Shown here piece by piece: positions 12,120 through 21,414 of a stretch of 64,000 nt of DNA. Position numbers and translations under genes: made by a program. The first letter of the stretch is position 1. Each line of letters opens with the position of its first letter. This stretch comes from Mantis religiosa (Eukaryota; Arthropoda; Insecta; Mantodea; Mantidae): positions 920,001-984,000 of the forward strand of contig CM060958.1 in assembly GCA_030765055.1 (NCBI GenBank). Reading direction: 5' to 3'. The notes below the pieces were generated by a model. That model searched no databases. It was not told the DNA's origin and was given only the letters and a program-made list of their open reading frames with translations.

Positions 12120-12439
12120 ATGCAAATTAAAGTTTGAATTGCTTGAACATCCACCCTTTGTCAGATCTAGCACTCAGTGACTATCACCTGTTCCTGAACC
12201 TCAAAAAATGTCTTGGAGGACGAAGATTTGACAACAACGAGGAGGTCATTGATGCGGTAAACAGCTATTTTGAGGAACATGATAAATTGCACTACAGAGA
12301 TGGTTTAATTAAATTAGAGCACCGATATGACAAATGTATTAGACTTTCTCGAGATTATGTTGAGAAATAAAGAAAACAAGATTTAATTTTTTTTTTTTTT
12401 ATTGTGAGGCCCGGGACTTATTAGCTGACTCTCGTATGA

Positions 12440-12772
12440 TGGATAGATTTTGCAAAAACATGCTGAGAGATCCACAAATTGTAGCAAATGCAGGAGCATT
12501 GGAACAAATATAAGAGACTAGATTAGTTAACCTACCCCTCAGCCAGCAAGAATATCACAAAGAATACCATTAAATCTTAAAAACTGCAATTAAAAATGGA
12601 TATCAACTTCAGAAAAGATTAAAACAGATCACAGGTTCTTTCACCAATGAGACAAGATATTAGATTTGCTAAATTTACATACCACCCCTGGGCCACAAAA
12701 AAGTTCCAAAAAATATTCAAGGGCTGTAACATAACACTGAAACCAAAAAGCAATTACAACATTAAAAACCTA
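12440..12772 (+). pseudogene. older PLE, RT-to-linker part (left half)
   Basis: Broken plus-strand frames give LSQQEYHKEYH, then IKNGYQLQKRL and FAKFTYHPWATKKFQKIFKG with PKSNYNIKNL. This is collinear with the thumb/linker of the intact PLE at 19.4-21.3 kb (its EEENGYNKSL and FTYHPKTFNKFKKIF regions), though the sequence is well diverged. It is interrupted after 12772 by the insertion of another PLE and resumes at 14727. Upstream RT motifs are missing. Confidence 0.7.
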
Positions 12773-12873
12773 TATGTGTTTGGAGGAATTTAGTAACAGT
12801 GACGTCAAAATTAATCTCAAAAACTATTTGTAGTTGGTTTATTGATACTTGTCACAAACTTTTTTATATTAAT

Positions 12874-12917
12874 GAGAGACTAGTTTCAAAGGCATTCGCC
12901 TCCATTTTCAATCTCTT
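12874..12917 (-). ncRNA. degenerate hammerhead-like fold, PLE 3' end
   Basis: On the minus strand: GAGA (helix I), a degenerate first core (TTGAAAATGG), a helix II of AGGC/GCCT with GAAT loop, GAAAC, a two-base helix III loop (TA), GTC, then TCTC closing helix I. The first core block departs from CTGATGA, so cleavage is doubtful. The same layout is found at 19376-19424. Confidence 0.4.
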
Positions 12918-13073
12918 TCCAACTGGCATCTGTTGTCTGCTCTCTCTCTCTCTGGTGGAACTATGAACTTTTCTATCAAATTATCTACTGGTGGGATATC
13001 AATGTTCATTACGCAATCCTTATTTTTCCATACCAATATGTTCTCCCATGTTGTCAGTTTATTTTGGTTTATC

Positions 13074-13620
13074 GAATAGAAGTAACACAAGAGCTCATCA
13101 AAACAGTGTAATAAACCTAGGAATCACTTTTTTAAATAAACTGCCCATAGCCAATAAAACCACTTGCAATTTTTTAGCATTTAAAAAGTCAGTTTTGGCA
13201 TACTTCCTAGACCACTGTTTTTATTCTGTTAGTGAATTTATGGAAAGTTTATAAAATTGTTACATTTCTGAATTAATTGTGTATATTATAAAATTCTTGA
13301 GATATTATTACTAAAATTAGGCAAGTGAGTCAACCTTGTATATACTTTTCTCCACTTACAAGTATATACAAGGTTGACTCATTTGCCTAATTTTAGTAAC
13401 AATGGCACTCCACTTTCTGAAATACTTCTTTTTATTCTATTCTTGAGATATCTTTATAAAACATTATTTTGTACAAACACTGACTTGTCCTTATTGGATT
13501 TGACTTGTTAATTTACAAGTATAGTTAATTGCACTGTAAATTCACAATTTGACGTGTCTTATATCATAGTACTCATGTACAATGTATGATTTACAAGATG
13601 AATAAATTATCTATCTATCT
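13074..13620 (+). mobile_element. 5'-truncated LINE 3' end with TCTA tail, in PLE
   Basis: The insertion splits the PLE sequence GGTTTATC|ACTCC. It carries SNTRAHQNSVINLGITFLNK and, at the end of the frame, FKKSVLAYFLDHCFYSVSEF with a stop at about 13252. That is the C-terminal tail of a CR1/Jockey-group LINE RT. The 3' end is AATAAATTA followed by TCTATCTATC. It is a near-identical copy of 43225-43622, except for a 133-bp insert at 13306-13438. The LINE's tail merges with the target TATC, so the target duplication is only a few bases. Confidence 0.8.
13306..13438. mobile_element. 133-bp insert carrying a near-perfect 40-bp hairpin
   Basis: Absent from the sister LINE copy at 43 kb. Flanked by a 13-bp duplication ATTCTTGAGATAT (13293-13305 and 13439-13451). 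It contains a 40-bp arm (13308-13347), a 12-nt loop and the inverse arm (13360-13399), with a single G/A difference. About 39 bp of unrelated sequence follows. No ORF. Confidence 0.75.
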
Positions 13621-14726
13621 ATCACTCCTTTTAATAATTTTGGATTTGGATCAATGTCATGATTTTCATTCCAAAAATGAAATGCTACTGCTGACTTATC
13701 TTCTTGTTTCAATCTGATGTTTCTAAAGTGCTCTTTGACTCTGGTTTTTAGATTTCTTTTAGTTTGACGCATGTAGCATTTTTCACAATTCTTACAACTT
13801 ATCTGGTATATTCCGGATGTGTTAACTGATGGGCTTTTCTAATTTTCTTCAACACCAAACTTTTGTTGTATCCATTTTCTTCTGCTATGTGTAGTATTGC
13901 TTTTTGTTCTTTCAAATATTCTTCTTTTTCCATGGGTATGTTGGCTAGTCTGTGTGTAAGGCTGTTTATTATTGCATGTTTATGTGTAATTGGGTTGTGG
14001 CTATTAATTTTTATGTAATTTTCTGAATGTGTTGGTTTCCTGTAAATTCCAAATTTTATTTTTGTGTCGTTCCTGATGATATTGAGATCCAAGAAAGAGA
14101 GTTGTCCATTGATTTCCTTTTCTATAGTGAATTTCATAGTCCTTTCTTGCAGATTGAGTAATTTTAATGCATCTTCTAAATGTTTATTCGGTACAATTGC
14201 AAAGATGTCGTCAACATATCTATACCAAACTTTGAAGATCAATGGGAAGGACTTTTTAATTTGTGTTTCAAATGCACTCATAAATAAGTTAGCCAAAAAA
14301 AGGTGAAAGTGGATTGCCCATTGATAACCCTGATTTCTGCTTGTAGTGTTTCCATTAAAGCTGAAGAAGTTTTGTTCAATGCATATTTTTGTTAGAGAAA
14401 TGTGTTCTTCTGCTTCTATTGCTTCCATTTCTATTTTAGTTAGCCATTTTTTAATACAGTCTGTAATTTTTCTGTTGTTATGCTTGGAAATAAAGATGTG
14501 ACATCAAATGAAACCAGTCTGTCATTTTTGTCCAAATTTATATCTTTGATTTTTCCTACTAAATCTAAAGAGTTTTTTAAATTTGCACTTTCAAATTTTG
14601 GGAAACTATTGAATTTGTTTAGTAACCATTTGGCCAAATTATATGTGGGGGCATTTATGCTACTAGTGACAGGTCTCATGCCTTTCCCTGTTTTATGAAT
14701 TTTTGGCAGCCCTAAACCTACTTGAG

Positions 14727-15210
14727 ATTAAAAACCTACTTAACAGCAACAATGGAATAAAACCAGAAGAAAAATCGAGCATTTACAAGATTAAGTGTAA
14801 AGACTAAAAAAAGTTACATAGGGAGGACAAAAAGAAACATAGGCACTAGAAAGAAAGAACATTTTAGACACTTGAGATACAAAAATATTGATAAGTCCGC
14901 AATAGCAGCTCATTTCTGGTCTGAAAATCATTAAATTGAAAATAGCGCCAAATTACTAAAATATGTACAAAAACATAGCAAACTCGTCATATGGAAGAGA
15001 ATATACATAGAAAAACATAAAAGCCTACTAATGAACTTTGAAATCCTTCCAGAAGACAACCCCACATTTAAATTCATCATATAATTAACAGATGGCAGCA
15101 GCAACTCCAGAACTACCCACACCACTGGATCAAGCTTTAGTCGCATTAGAGTCAATGTTCACGAAACATGTCCTCAATATAGATATGTAAGTAAAGCTGA
15201 CGTGTAAAAA
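14727..15210 (+). pseudogene. older PLE, GIY-YIG part and 3' end (right half)
   Basis: This continues the element interrupted at 12772. Plus-strand frames give SYIGRTKRNIGTRKKEHFRH, then YKNIDKSAIAAHFWSENH, WKRIYIEKHKSLLMNFEIL and FKFII. This is the GIY-YIG endonuclease domain typical of Penelope-like elements, broken by stops and frameshifts. After the stop, 15145-15205 has ACGAAACATGTCC then ATGTAAGTAAAGCTGACGTG, matching the solo fragment at 12045-12080. The first hammerhead core block is eroded here. Confidence 0.75.
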
Positions 15211-16166
15211 ATACGACTTATCTATAGTTTAAAGAGAAGTAGATGTTTCTGGAAACTGGCCAAAATATGGATTTGATGATATACTGGGAGACCCAAAAAC
15301 ATCTGAACCAGCGGCCTGTCCATGCCCTCCTGCGCATGAAACCATGCAACATTTTTAAAACTACTTTTAAGGTTTTACTTACCCATATTATTAGAGAAGA
15401 TGTTGACCGCTGTTCGACACCTGTTTAGGCAACTATCACTCGCTGTAGTTCATGTTGATAAATTGGTTCACATTTAATATTACATACACATAAGAGAATC
15501 ATAAATATGTCAGTCAATATTTCATTTCCATTTGTGTTTAAGGGGCATAGCTGTAAGAGATAAACAAAACACCCTCTGTAAAATAATTTGACAAGGAATG
15601 CGTTGGGAGGTAAACAAAATTAACAAAATTGTCATTTGAGGTTTAGCACTGACAGCAACTTAACATAAACACTGATTGGTTGAAATGTTACAGATAACAA
15701 CAAACCATCACATAGAAATACACTAGCACACATATTAGACTGCAGTAGCAGTCACACAAAACACATACAGTGGCACTTCTTCGAAGTAAGCCATAGGTTA
15801 GATCAATTCACAACCATAGTGATTGGCTGGCTCGGCGAACCAACCACAATGTCTTTATACTGATTGTTTAGTGATTGTAGTAATTTGTCCTTATTGTTGA
15901 GTGTAACACTGAATAGAATAAAGGGAAAGTTCAGGTTTTTTCTTGTATTCAAACATTTGCTTACTGCTGCTCCAAGTTTCTAAATCTCCGTAATAAAACT
16001 ACAAGCAACATTTGTCTAGTCATTTCTGATGGACTATCTGAAGCCAAAAATGGGATTTTGCATAGGAATAACCTAATTAAGCAATAAACCTGAAGTCCCA
16101 CCTTACTTTTATATTCTTCATTTAAAAAGTGTTAAATACACATTTATAAGTATTGTATTTCTATAA
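15211..16166. other. spacer, nothing recognised
   Basis: One 61-codon ORF at 15243-15428 has no motif I know. The remainder is AT-rich unique-looking DNA. Confidence 0.5.
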
Positions 16167-16379
16167 GAGGCATTCAAAGAGAAACGAGCCGGAGTCTGGG
16201 GTGTGCAAACCAGTGACAGGATGATAATATCATGGTATGTGTAACGGAGTGTTGTTCCGATCAGAGTGTGGAAGTTCACAGCCTATCGCTAGAGGTCATG
16301 CATGCACATCATGTGACTATACAAAGCTAGCAGCAGCATGCATCAATCATCTAACACTGCCAGTCCCATTGCAAACAGT

Positions 16380-17410
16380 GAAATGGAGGCGCCAAAAGAA
16401 GAGCAAAGAGGTGTTGTTTGTTTTCTGACAGCAGAAGGAGTAGGGGGAATGGACATTCATCAACGAATATCACAAGTGTACGGCGAACACTGCATGTTCC
16501 TTGCAAGGGTCAAGGCATGATAAAAGCACTTCAGGGTAGGACGGGTATCGTTAGCCGATGATGCACGGTCTGGAGCACCACACTGCATTACTGATGACAT
16601 TGTCCAGCTGGTTAATACACTCATTACCCAGGACTGCCAAGTGACAGTGAAAGCCATAGCCGCCGAGGTCGGATTGAGTGTCAGAAGTGTTCACACTATC
16701 ATGAAGGAACGACTGCTCTTACGGAAAGAGTGTGCCCAATGGGTGCCCCAGTCTTCAATCACACCAGGAAGCATGTCGAATGGCCCAATGTGTTGGGTCA
16801 TCTGCGGTGCTATGCTAGGGAAGGGAATGAGTTCCTGGCACGAGTGGTGGCTGGAGATGAGTCATAGTGTCATCACTTCGAACCAGAATCAAAACAACAA
16901 AGTCTCCAGTGGAAGCATCCAGGGTCACCACCATCAAAAAAAGCCACCCATACAAGTGCAGGAAAGGTTATGCTGACATTCTTCTTTGACCAAGAAGGCT
17001 GATACACTTCCTGCAGTACGGGACAACAGTGAATGCCCAGCTTTACTCGCAATCCTTGATCAACCTTTGCCAAGCAATCAAATCAAAACGACCAGGCAGT
17101 CTCATCCGTGGGGTCATTCTATTCCATGACAATGCAAAGACTCATATGGCGAACACAGTCATGGCACTCCTGCAGAAATTCAAATGGCAGGTTCTCGGCT
17201 ATCCTCCATACAGTCCAGACCTCTCTCCCTGTGATTACATCATTTTTGGTCCCCTTAAAAAGGCTCTAAGAGGCAAACGATTCACCTCGGATGATGATGT
17301 CCAACTGTTCATGTGGAACTGACTCACATCGCAGCCCCGGGACTTTTATGAGACAGCCATTCACTGCCTTGTGTCACAGTGGGACAAGTGTCTCAACAGC
17401 CAGAGCCAAT
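16380..17410 (+). pseudogene. mariner transposase (D,D34D type), frameshifted
   Basis: It starts at EMEAPKEEQRGVV (about 16380) and includes GGMDIHQRISQVYGEH (N-terminal helix-turn-helix). Then TDDIVQLVNTLI and VTVKAIAAEVGLSVRSVHTI mark the second HTH (16640-16700). The catalytic part has ILFHDNAKTHMANTV and PYSPDLSPCDYIIFGPLKKA, with 34 residues between the HDN and CDY Asp residues, as the D,D34D family requires. Several indels break the frame between 16500 and 17030. The last 30 or so codons (NWLTSQPRDF-like to SQYF stop at 17418) lie in the first 110-bp unit of the downstream array. Confidence 0.8.
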
Positions 17411-17977
17411 ACTTCTAACATACAGGAACTGGCTCACATTGCAGCCCCAGGACTTTAATGAGACAGCCATTCACTGTCTTGTGTCACAGTGGGACAAGTG
17501 TCTCAACAGCCAGGGTCAATACTTCTAACATACAGGTACTGGCTCACATTGCAGCCCCAGGACTTTAATGAGACAGCCATTCACTGTCTTGTGTCACAGT
17601 GGGACAAGTGTCTCAACAGCCAGAGCCAATACTTCTAACATACAGGTACTGGCTCACATTGCAGCCCCAGGACTTTAATGAGACAGCCATTCACTGTCTT
17701 GTGTCACAGTGGGACAAGTGTCTCAACAGCCAGAGCCAATACTTCTAACATACAGGAACTGGCTCACATCGCAGCCCCGGGACTTTTATGAGACAGCCAT
17801 TCACTGCCTTGTGTCACAGTGGGACAAGTGTCTCAACAGCCAGGGCCAATACTTCTAACATACAGGTACTGGCTCACATTGCAGCCCCAGGACTTTAATG
17901 AGACAGCCATTCACTGTCTTGTGTCACAGTGGGACAAGTGTCTCAACAGCCAGGGTCAATACTTCTAACATACAAAA
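17318..17977 (+). repeat. 110-bp tandem repeat, 6 copies, from transposase tail
   Basis: The block ACTGGCTCACAT starts at 17318 (as ACTGACTCACAT), 17428, 17538, 17648, 17758 and 17868, exactly 110 bp apart each time. Units are nearly identical, with two alternating subtypes (CGCAGCCCCGGGACTTTTAT versus TGCAGCCCCAGGACTTTAAT). 110 is not a multiple of 3, so only the first copy is read in the transposase frame. Confidence 0.95.
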
Positions 17978-18030
17978 CTGGTTTATGTAATTATGTCCCT
18001 GGCTCATTTTTTTTTGAATGCACCTTATAT

Positions 18031-19009
18031 AAAACTACAAAGTGTGAAAAGAAATGTTAATTAAATTTAATAAAGCAACAGCTTGCTCATGCGACAATAT
18101 GGCAGTAAATGTTGGACCCTTACATCAATTGTCAGAAATAAAGTTGCTGCATTCTGTAGAGGATTATAAAAGAAGCAGATTATTAGACAAGAACTAAATG
18201 TAGAATGTGTTACAACTATAACTGAAAAATGCAGTGTAATATTTTCACAGTAAGTGGAGATATCTTAAACAATTTGAGATAGGAGACTTATGGCCTGTTA
18301 GTTCAAATGTAGAAGTTATGGCTATAAGTTTTTAAAGTACCAGTACGCCACTAAAGTCCACAACACATGAAACTGAGAGACATGTCGGAGCACTACCTCA
18401 GGTGCTGTGGTTATGACATTAGCTTTCAAGTGAAAGAATCAAATTCAAGTCTCATTCAGCTTTTTTTTGTTGTTTTATTGTTTGTTTTTGTTTTGTTGGT
18501 TTGTTCGTTCATTTGGTTGCTGTTTTGTTTTGTCTAAGCTTTTAATTCCTATATAAATGTATGCATTTTGTGTTTTAATTTTACCTTGTAATGCAATTAA
18601 TTACATTTCTTTCTTGCTTAATACTTTCACATGCTTTAGGTATGTTTAAATGGAGATGGTTCAAAGAGTGAACAAACTTACATAGAATAAAAAGTAAATT
18701 CAACTCTTTACATTAGGTTTATAGGAACTGCTTGAAATTGTGACCGTTATCAAAGTTGACAGCACGTATGGAATGACTGCCATAGTCCAAAATTCCTTGT
18801 GTGTGTCGAATAACTTCAGAGACTGCTATTATCAGGCAGTTAGTTATGAATCATGCCATTTCTTTCCATTAGAATTTACGAATTAAAAAGATGAAGGAAA
18901 AAAATTAACTATAAGACTGGAACCAAACCAATGATCTTGGGGACACAAGTTGAGTCACAGAGCAGTTATAGAAACACTTCTAGAGTAGGCTACATGATAG
19001 AAGAAGGCA
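18031..19009. other. spacer; possible eroded tRNA-like SINE near 18.40 kb
   Basis: At about 18395-18460, TGTGGTTATGACATTAGC and AAATTCAAGTCTC sit at a spacing reminiscent of pol III boxes A and B, followed by a T/G-rich tail. This is too degenerate to be sure of. The rest is AT-rich with nothing recognised. Confidence 0.3.
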
Positions 19010-19318
19010 GTTAATCACTGTTTAGTGTCATAATGGCAGGTGATTAGTTTGAGATTTGAGAGATCTTTGAGGTATAAAATCTCAAGAATGCCAATAACGA
19101 GTACTAAGAATCGATATTTCTATAATCGGGAAGCAGTTTTAAGGACCTTCTAATCCAATAATTTCACCAACTTATCAGGATCTGATACCAATTAGTTTTA
19201 ACACAACTGTGTTACGTTTAGCCATAGACCATGCACTGCCTATCTCAACTTGCTTATATTAGTCACATCTACAATCGCTGAAATTATTTCGGTATAGTTC
19301 ATTAACACCCTGTATAGT
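19010..19318 (-). repeat. interspersed repeat with ACACCCTGT end (copy 2)
   Basis: Reverse-orientation relative of 5280-5610, ending TTAACACCCTGTATA. The PLE at 19319-21400 is inserted right at this end and has duplicated its last 14 bp. Confidence 0.6.
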
Positions 19319-19375
19319 ATAAAAATTATTTGTTGTTGGTTTATTGACACTCGTCACTTACTTTTTCATATATTT

Positions 19376-19424
19376 ATGAGAGACTAGTTTCAAAGGCCCT
19401 GGCCTCCATTTTCAATCTCTTCCC
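19376..19424 (-). ncRNA. degenerate hammerhead-like fold, PLE 3' end
   Basis: Minus strand: helix I GAGA/TCTC, core block TTGAAAATGG in place of CTGATGA, helix II AGGCC/GGCCT, then GAAAC, TA, GTC. GTAAGTGACG follows about 25 nt downstream. It overlaps the last codons of the ORF. The conserved fold with an altered core suggests descent from an active ribozyme. Confidence 0.4.
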
Positions 19425-21304
19425 AACTGGCAACTGTTGTTATCTGCTCTCTCTGGTGGTGGAACTATGAACTTTTTTGTCAAATTATCTGCTGGCGGGA
19501 TTTCAAAGTTCATTACACGATCCTTATTTTTCCAGATGAATATGTTCTCCCATGTTGTCAATCTATTTTGGTTTATCACTCCTTTTAATAATTTTGGATT
19601 TGGATCAATGTCATGGTTTTCATTCCAAAAATGAAATGCTACTGCTGACTTGTCTTCTTGTTTCAATCTGATGTTTCTAAAGTGTTCTTTGACTCTGGTT
19701 TTTAAATTTCTTTTTGTTTGACCTATGTAGCATTTTTCACAATTCTTGCAATTTATTTGGTATATTCCAGATTTGTTACCTGAAGGAATTTCATCTTTTG
19801 TTTTTGAATTTAGTAATTTTAAAATTGAGTATCTATTAGTAGGTGCCAAGATGATATTTTGTTCCTTGAATATCTTTTTAAATTTATTAAATGTTTTTGG
19901 ATGATATGTGAATGAACTGAATATGCTGTTGCTCTCTTTTTCTTTAATAAATGTGGTTGTTTCCTTAATGGTTTTCTTTAGTTTAGATTTTCTAATTTTC
20001 TTCAACACCAAACTTTTGTTGTATCCGTTTTCTTCTGCTATGTGTATTATTGCTTTTTGTTCCTTGAAATATTCTTCTTTTTCCATGGGTATGTTGACTA
20101 GTCTGTGTGTAAGGCTGTTTATTATTGCATGTTTATGTGTAATTGGGTTGTGGCTATTATTTTTTATATAATTTTCTGAATGTGTTGGCTTCCTGTAAAT
20201 TCCAAATTTTATTTTTGTATCATTCCTGATGATATTTAGATCCAAGAAAGGTAGTTGTCCATTGATTTCCTTTTCTATTGTGAATTTGATAGTCCTTTCT
20301 TGCAGATTGAGTAATTTTAATGCATCATCTAAATGTTTACTTGGTACAATTGCAAAGATGTCGTCAACATATCTATACCAAACCTTGAAGATCAATGGGA
20401 AGGACTTTTTAATTTGTGTTTCAAATGCACTCATAAATAAGTTAGCCAAAAAAGGTGAAAGTGGATTGCCCATTGATAGTCCTGATTTCTGCTTGTAGTG
20501 TTTTCCATTAAAGCTAAAGAAGTTTTGTTCAATGCATATTTTTGTTAGAGAAATATATTCTTCTGCTTCTATTGCTTCCATATCAATTGTAGCTAGCCAT
20601 TTTTTTAACACAGTCTGCAATTTTTCTGTTGGTATGCTTGGAAATAAAGATGTGACATCAAATGAAACCAGTCTGTCATTTTTGTCCAAATTTATATCTT
20701 TGATTTTTTCTACTAAATCTAAAGAGTTTCTTAAATTTGCACTTTCAAATTTTGGAAAACTATTAAATTTACTTAGTAACCATTTGGCCAAATTATATGT
20801 GGGGGCATTTATGCTACTAGTAATAGGTCTCATGCCTTTCCCTGTTTTATGAATTTTTGGCAGCCCATATACTCTTGGTAATGTTGGATTATCTACTTTA
20901 ATTTTGTGCAATTCTTTTTTGTTGATTATTTTGCTCTCTTTTAGCGTTTTATTTGTGGTTTCAATGCAGTACTTTAATGGATTAGTTTCTACTTTTTGGT
21001 AATTACTGTCTTCTAACAAATCTTCCATCCTCTTTGTGTATTCTTCTTTTTCCAGAATTACTAGTTTATTTCCCTTGTCTGCTTTAGTATAAATAACCGG
21101 TTTCTTTTTAAGAGCTTTTATGATTTGGTTACTAAAATTCTTTTTCTTTTCATTTTTAATCTCTTCTACTATTTTGGAGCATTTGTTTTTTACTATGTTT
21201 TTACTTTCTTCATTAAGTGTTTGTGTAGCAATTTGGATGTCAGCAATGTAATCTTCAATTTGGTTGGAATAATCTACACATGTCTTTAAACCTAGATTCA
21301 GCAT
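19412..21304 (-). CDS. PLE polyprotein: reverse transcriptase + GIY-YIG nuclease
   Basis: The product copies element RNA into DNA at a nicked chromosomal site. Order of motifs over 630 residues: a lysine-rich N region; PVIYTKADKGNKLVIL (about residue 90); LPKIHKTGKGMRPITSSIN (150-170); RT motif A VSFDVTSLFPSIPTEK (about 215-230); motif B KQKSGLSMGNPLSPFLANLF (270-290); catalytic motif C WYRYVDDIFAIV (about 308-319); FLDLNIIR; GIYRKPTHSENY. After a linker comes the GIY-YIG domain, SGIYQINCKNCEKCYIGQTK then RVKEHFRNIR (about 510-550), with AFHFWNENHDID. The GIY, YIG and Arg/His/Glu positions are all present. The start Met is internal to a family that usually runs about 700-800 residues, so the N terminus may be truncated. 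No stops, so perhaps recently active. The plus-strand ORFs here are shadows. Confidence 0.9.
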   Translation of the reverse strand: MLNLGLKTCVDYSNQIEDYIADIQIATQTLNEESKNIVKNKCSKIVEEIKNEKKKNFSNQIIKALKKKPVIYTKADKGNKLVILEKEEYTKRMEDLLEDSNYQKVETNPLKYCIETTNKTLKESKIINKKELHKIKVDNPTLPRVYGLPKIHKTGKGMRPITSSINAPTYNLAKWLLSKFNSFPKFESANLRNSLDLVEKIKDINLDKNDRLVSFDVTSLFPSIPTEKLQTVLKKWLATIDMEAIEAEEYISLTKICIEQNFFSFNGKHYKQKSGLSMGNPLSPFLANLFMSAFETQIKKSFPLIFKVWYRYVDDIFAIVPSKHLDDALKLLNLQERTIKFTIEKEINGQLPFLDLNIIRNDTKIKFGIYRKPTHSENYIKNNSHNPITHKHAIINSLTHRLVNIPMEKEEYFKEQKAIIHIAEENGYNKSLVLKKIRKSKLKKTIKETTTFIKEKESNSIFSSFTYHPKTFNKFKKIFKEQNIILAPTNRYSILKLLNSKTKDEIPSGNKSGIYQINCKNCEKCYIGQTKRNLKTRVKEHFRNIRLKQEDKSAVAFHFWNENHDIDPNPKLLKGVINQNRLTTWENIFIWKNKDRVMNFEIPPADNLTKKFIVPPPERADNNSCQLGRD

Positions 21305-21414
21305 ATTCAGTTCTGTTTTTGTAAAATAATAATTTTTTTTTGTAAAATAATAATTTTTATATTAATTTTGACGTCACTGTTACTAAATTCCTCCAAACAC
21401 ACACCCTGTATAGT

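Larger units (their letters stand above)
11767..12370 (+). pseudogene. mariner transposase C-terminal half, split
   Basis: Left of the insertion, broken frames give residues like FLHNNAPPHRSVIAMGK (11878-11930), the second catalytic box, with Asn where mariner has Asp. Right of the insertion, 12134-12370 is open. It contains LSDLALSDYHLFLNLKKCLG, carrying the third catalytic Asp (SDYHLF), then GGRRFDNNEEVIDAVNSYFE and a YVEK stop, the standard mariner C terminus. Frameshifts plus the insertion make it non-functional. Confidence 0.8.
11760..12434 (+). mobile_element. 5'-truncated mariner element, interrupted
   Basis: The C-terminal half of a mariner transposase runs to an AT/T-rich end and a TTATTAGCTGACTCTCGTA-type terminal inverted repeat at about 12419-12437. 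That repeat matches the ends of the mariner at 29.7-31.8 kb. The coding part is split by a 175-bp PLE fragment at 11945-12119. The 5' half and 5' TIR are absent. Confidence 0.75.
12905..14679 (-). pseudogene. PLE reverse transcriptase/GIY-YIG ORF, disrupted
   Basis: Minus-strand frames 14440-14679 and 13799-14428 carry RT motif A (VSFDVTSLFPSI) and motif C (WYRYVDDIFAIV), then FLDLNIIR and GIYRKPTHSENYIK. Motif B is altered, reading GYQWAIHFHLFLANLF where the intact copy has GLSMGNPLSPFLANLF, because of a single-base shift. The C-terminal GIY-YIG part is split by the LINE insertion: the 12908-13090 end matches the intact copy's last 60 residues, and the rest lies at 13622-13800. At about 13800-13840 a deletion joins the RT-thumb region straight to the GIY start. 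Non-functional. Confidence 0.8.
12773..14726 (-). mobile_element. Penelope-like element copy, minus strand, nested
   Basis: Flanked by a 12-bp duplication ATTAAAAACCTA (12761-12772 and 14727-14738) whose sequence belongs to the older plus-strand PLE. It is about 95% similar by eye to the PLE at 19.3-21.4 kb. It is 5'-truncated at the LPKIHKTGKGMRP region and ends with an extra CTAAACCTACTTGAG next to the target, which looks copied from the adjacent target. Its 3' end extends 40 bp further than the 19-kb copy, as GTGTTTGGAGGAATTTAGTA and onward. A LINE 3' end (13074-13620) lies inside. Confidence 0.85.
16167..18030 (+). mobile_element. mariner element with 110-bp terminal array
   Basis: Ends are inverted repeats: AGGCATTCAAAGAGAAACG-AGCC on the left; GGCTCATTTTTTTTTGAATG then CACCTTA on the right. 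Each is next to TA, the mariner target. Length is about 1860 bp. Removing five surplus 110-bp units leaves about 1310 bp, the normal size of a mariner. The transposase is frameshifted. Confidence 0.8.
19319..21400 (-). mobile_element. Penelope-like element, best-preserved copy
   Basis: Flanked by an exact 14-bp duplication ACACCCTGTATAGT (19305-19318 and 21401-21414). It contains a single 630-codon ORF. The 5' side (21349-21400) holds about 53 bp that are an inverted copy of the element's own 3' end, as judged from the longer 3' end of the 12.8-kb copy. Next to it is a doubled GTAAAATAATAATTTTT. This matches the inverted pLTR arrangement known for Penelope elements. Confidence 0.9.

Noticed and set aside
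13308..13399. Could be a microRNA precursor
   Set aside because: The 40-bp almost perfect stem is longer and more perfect than typical animal pre-miRNA, and the locus is a recent insertion; kept only as a hairpin element.
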